Part shown: in pieces, positions 32,734 through 33,839 of the stretch
Layout of the letters: each line of letters opens with the position of its first letter
How positions within the stretch are numbered: the first letter of the stretch is position 1
Origin: Candidatus Hodarchaeota archaeon
GTDB taxonomy: Archaea > Asgardarchaeota > Heimdallarchaeia > Hodarchaeales > Hodarchaeaceae
Direction of reading: 5' to 3'
Assembly: GCA_016839625.1 (NCBI GenBank)
Contig: JAEOTY010000019.1
Coordinates: 1-33,839 of the forward strand
DNA: 33,839 nt
The notes under the pieces: generated by a model
Seen by the model: the letters and a program-made list of their open reading frames with translations, nothing else
What the model was told of the DNA's origin: nothing
Databases searched by the model: none
Translations under genes and position numbers: made by a program

Positions 32734-33839
32734 TCATACCTTGGAAAAGGATGTAAAAAAGATTTTTTTCAATCGTCGTTTCCGATAAAGAAGACAGATC
32801 ACTCCTAATGATATTATAATAATGAAATGACCAAAACCTGAAGTAGAGAGAGAGAGCTCAGTAGTGGAGGTATCAGCTGTGGAGGGTTCAGCTGTGGAGA
32901 ATTCTATTGAAAACCAAACTGTAACCACCCTAACATTACCAACTTCATCAATTGCTTGAATTGTAAGGTTGTGACATCCATCAGGTAAATAGGATAAGGT
33001 ACCACCACTTGGAATAATTCCTTTGTTAACCTCGTCCAAAAATACAGTAATAGTAGCTGTTTCAGAGACAGAATAAGTCATCATAACTGATTTAGATGAA
33101 TAAGTTGTATTAGTTGGTGATGTGATAATAACACTGGGAGCAGTGACATCGACAGTAAACCAGATTGTCGCCACCCCAATAGTGCCATTCTCACCTGTCG
33201 CTTGAAGTGTGAGATTATAAGAACCATCAGATAGTCCTCCTAGTGGTGTTCCGCTGGATATTACCCCCAAAGAAACCCCATTTAGAAATCCAGTAACAGT
33301 TGCAGTCTCAGAAAGCGAATAAATTACCATTACGGAATCAGACGCGTAAATTTGATTTTTGGGAGAGATTATTTCTACTGAAGGGACAAAATATCCTAAG
33401 GAGTTTAGAATTTCTCTCGCATGGTCTGGATCATATACATAATCATCAAAACTATCATTGTAACCCCAGAACGAAGGTGGTAACGGATTCTTAGCTTGGA
33501 TAGCACGACCCTGGAATACTTCTTGGATGATCTTGCTTCTGTTTATAGCGTAGTTGAAAGCTCGTCGTACCAAGGCACCATGAGTGGTTTTTCCGCCGAA
33601 ATCAGGATCATTAACTTTAGTAGTGATGTTGAACGGATATCTTAGGGCGTTCATGGCTAAATAACCGATATTCATACCAGCTTGAGAGATCAATGAAACC
33701 CCAGTAGTATCTTCAACAGCTTTTGCGTCTGCAGCTGCAACATTGTCAACAATGTCGACTGTTGGTGTTGTAGCTGTTAATTCAGATATTCTTGTGGCTG
33801 CTTCTGTGATTACCTTGAATGTTAATGTGTCCATCTTTG
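32734..33839 (-). CDS. Oligopeptide-binding (SBP_bac_5) protein fused to Ig modules and membrane anchor; 5' end outside window
   Basis: The frame is open to the right edge, so at least the N-terminal lobe is missing. The visible part starts inside a DppA/OppA-type solute-binding domain: VRRAFNYAINRSKIIQEVF, NPLPPSFWGY and YVYDPDHAREILNSLGY are hallmark segments. In a normal binding protein about 150 more residues would follow. Here the domain stops at LGY and runs straight into two Ig-like modules (each about 85 aa, with ISPKNQIYAS and TSPTNTTYSS openings), a Thr/Ser-rich stalk, a membrane helix and RKRRLKK. The Ig modules closely resemble those in the 1604-aa protein. It may be a surface receptor for peptides, or a hybrid made by recombination. 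Confidence 0.82.
   Translation of the reverse strand, partial: KMDTLTFKVITEAATRISELTATTPTVDIVDNVAAADAKAVEDTTGVSLISQAGMNIGYLAMNALRYPFNITTKVNDPDFGGKTTHGALVRRAFNYAINRSKIIQEVFQGRAIQAKNPLPPSFWGYNDSFDDYVYDPDHAREILNSLGYFVPSVEIISPKNQIYASDSVMVIYSLSETATVTGFLNGVSLGVISSGTPLGGLSDGSYNLTLQATGENGTIGVATIWFTVDVTAPSVIITSPTNTTYSSKSVMMTYSVSETATITVFLDEVNKGIIPSGGTLSYLPDGCHNLTIQAIDEVGNVRVVTVWFSIEFSTAEPSTADTSTTELSLSTSGFGHFIIIISLGVICLLYRKRRLKKIFFTSFSKV

Overview
The window is AT-rich DNA that reads as archaeal. The archaeal marks are a RadA recombinase, an Fe-S XPD/Rad3-type helicase, a degenerate protein of the Hef/XPF/FANCM family, TldD/TldE, a VapBC-type pair, TATA-like boxes close to start codons, and very large N-glycosylation-sequon-rich surface proteins with one C-terminal membrane anchor. 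An Hsp90 (HtpG) gene at the left edge is unusual for archaea. Together with many TTG/GTG starts and numerous Ig-like surface proteins, it makes an Asgard archaeon (possibly Heimdallarchaeia-like) my best guess. That placement is inference. No rRNA, tRNA, CRISPR array or intact insertion sequence is visible.

Layout. 1-3.2 kb: 5' part of htpG (-), a metallo-beta-lactamase-fold gene (-) bracketed by two near-identical 27-bp repeats, and an aldo/keto reductase (+) behind a TATA box and a 24-bp palindrome. 3.2-4 kb: apparent intergenic DNA that holds two tiny minus-strand genes, 49 and 53 codons, that are paralogues of each other. 4-5.5 kb: thymidylate kinase, a helical protein and a stand-alone parvulin. 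5.6-12.9 kb: a surface-glycosylation and protease block. It has a 1011-aa GT39-like transferase, a metzincin-like protease without its N-terminus, a rhodanese-like membrane protein, a frameshifted trypsin-like remnant, a severed copy of the GT39 N-terminus and a GT87-like transferase. The three transferase genes or fragments share promoter sequence. 12.9-16.5 kb: a GIY-YIG nuclease, a membrane-anchored alpha/beta-hydrolase-like protein whose nucleophile elbow looks wrong, and a two-gene unit of an unknown protein plus a Cas4/AddB-like protein that keeps its four Fe-S cysteines but has lost the nuclease residues.

16.5-23 kb: a three-gene operon with overlapping stops and starts, encoding a 1604-aa Ig-repeat surface protein, a YdjM/DUF457-like membrane protein and a second exported, membrane-anchored protein. 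23-27 kb: radA, an XPD/Rad3-like helicase and an RHH/PIN toxin-antitoxin pair behind an inverted repeat. 27-30 kb: tldD and tldE. 30-32.3 kb: a 635-aa protein that looks like a Hef-type helicase-nuclease with both active sites erased, apparently coupled to a small Cys-rich protein. 32.3 kb to the end: an AbrB-like protein and the 3' part of an oligopeptide-binding-type protein whose C-terminal part is replaced by Ig modules and a membrane anchor.

The main theme is the density of predicted pseudoenzymes that have kept their folds: the dead Hef, the dead Cas4-like protein and the hydrolase without a clear nucleophile. Each of the first two is coupled to a small protein I cannot name. These two pairs and the twin micro-proteins are the best candidates for undescribed biology.
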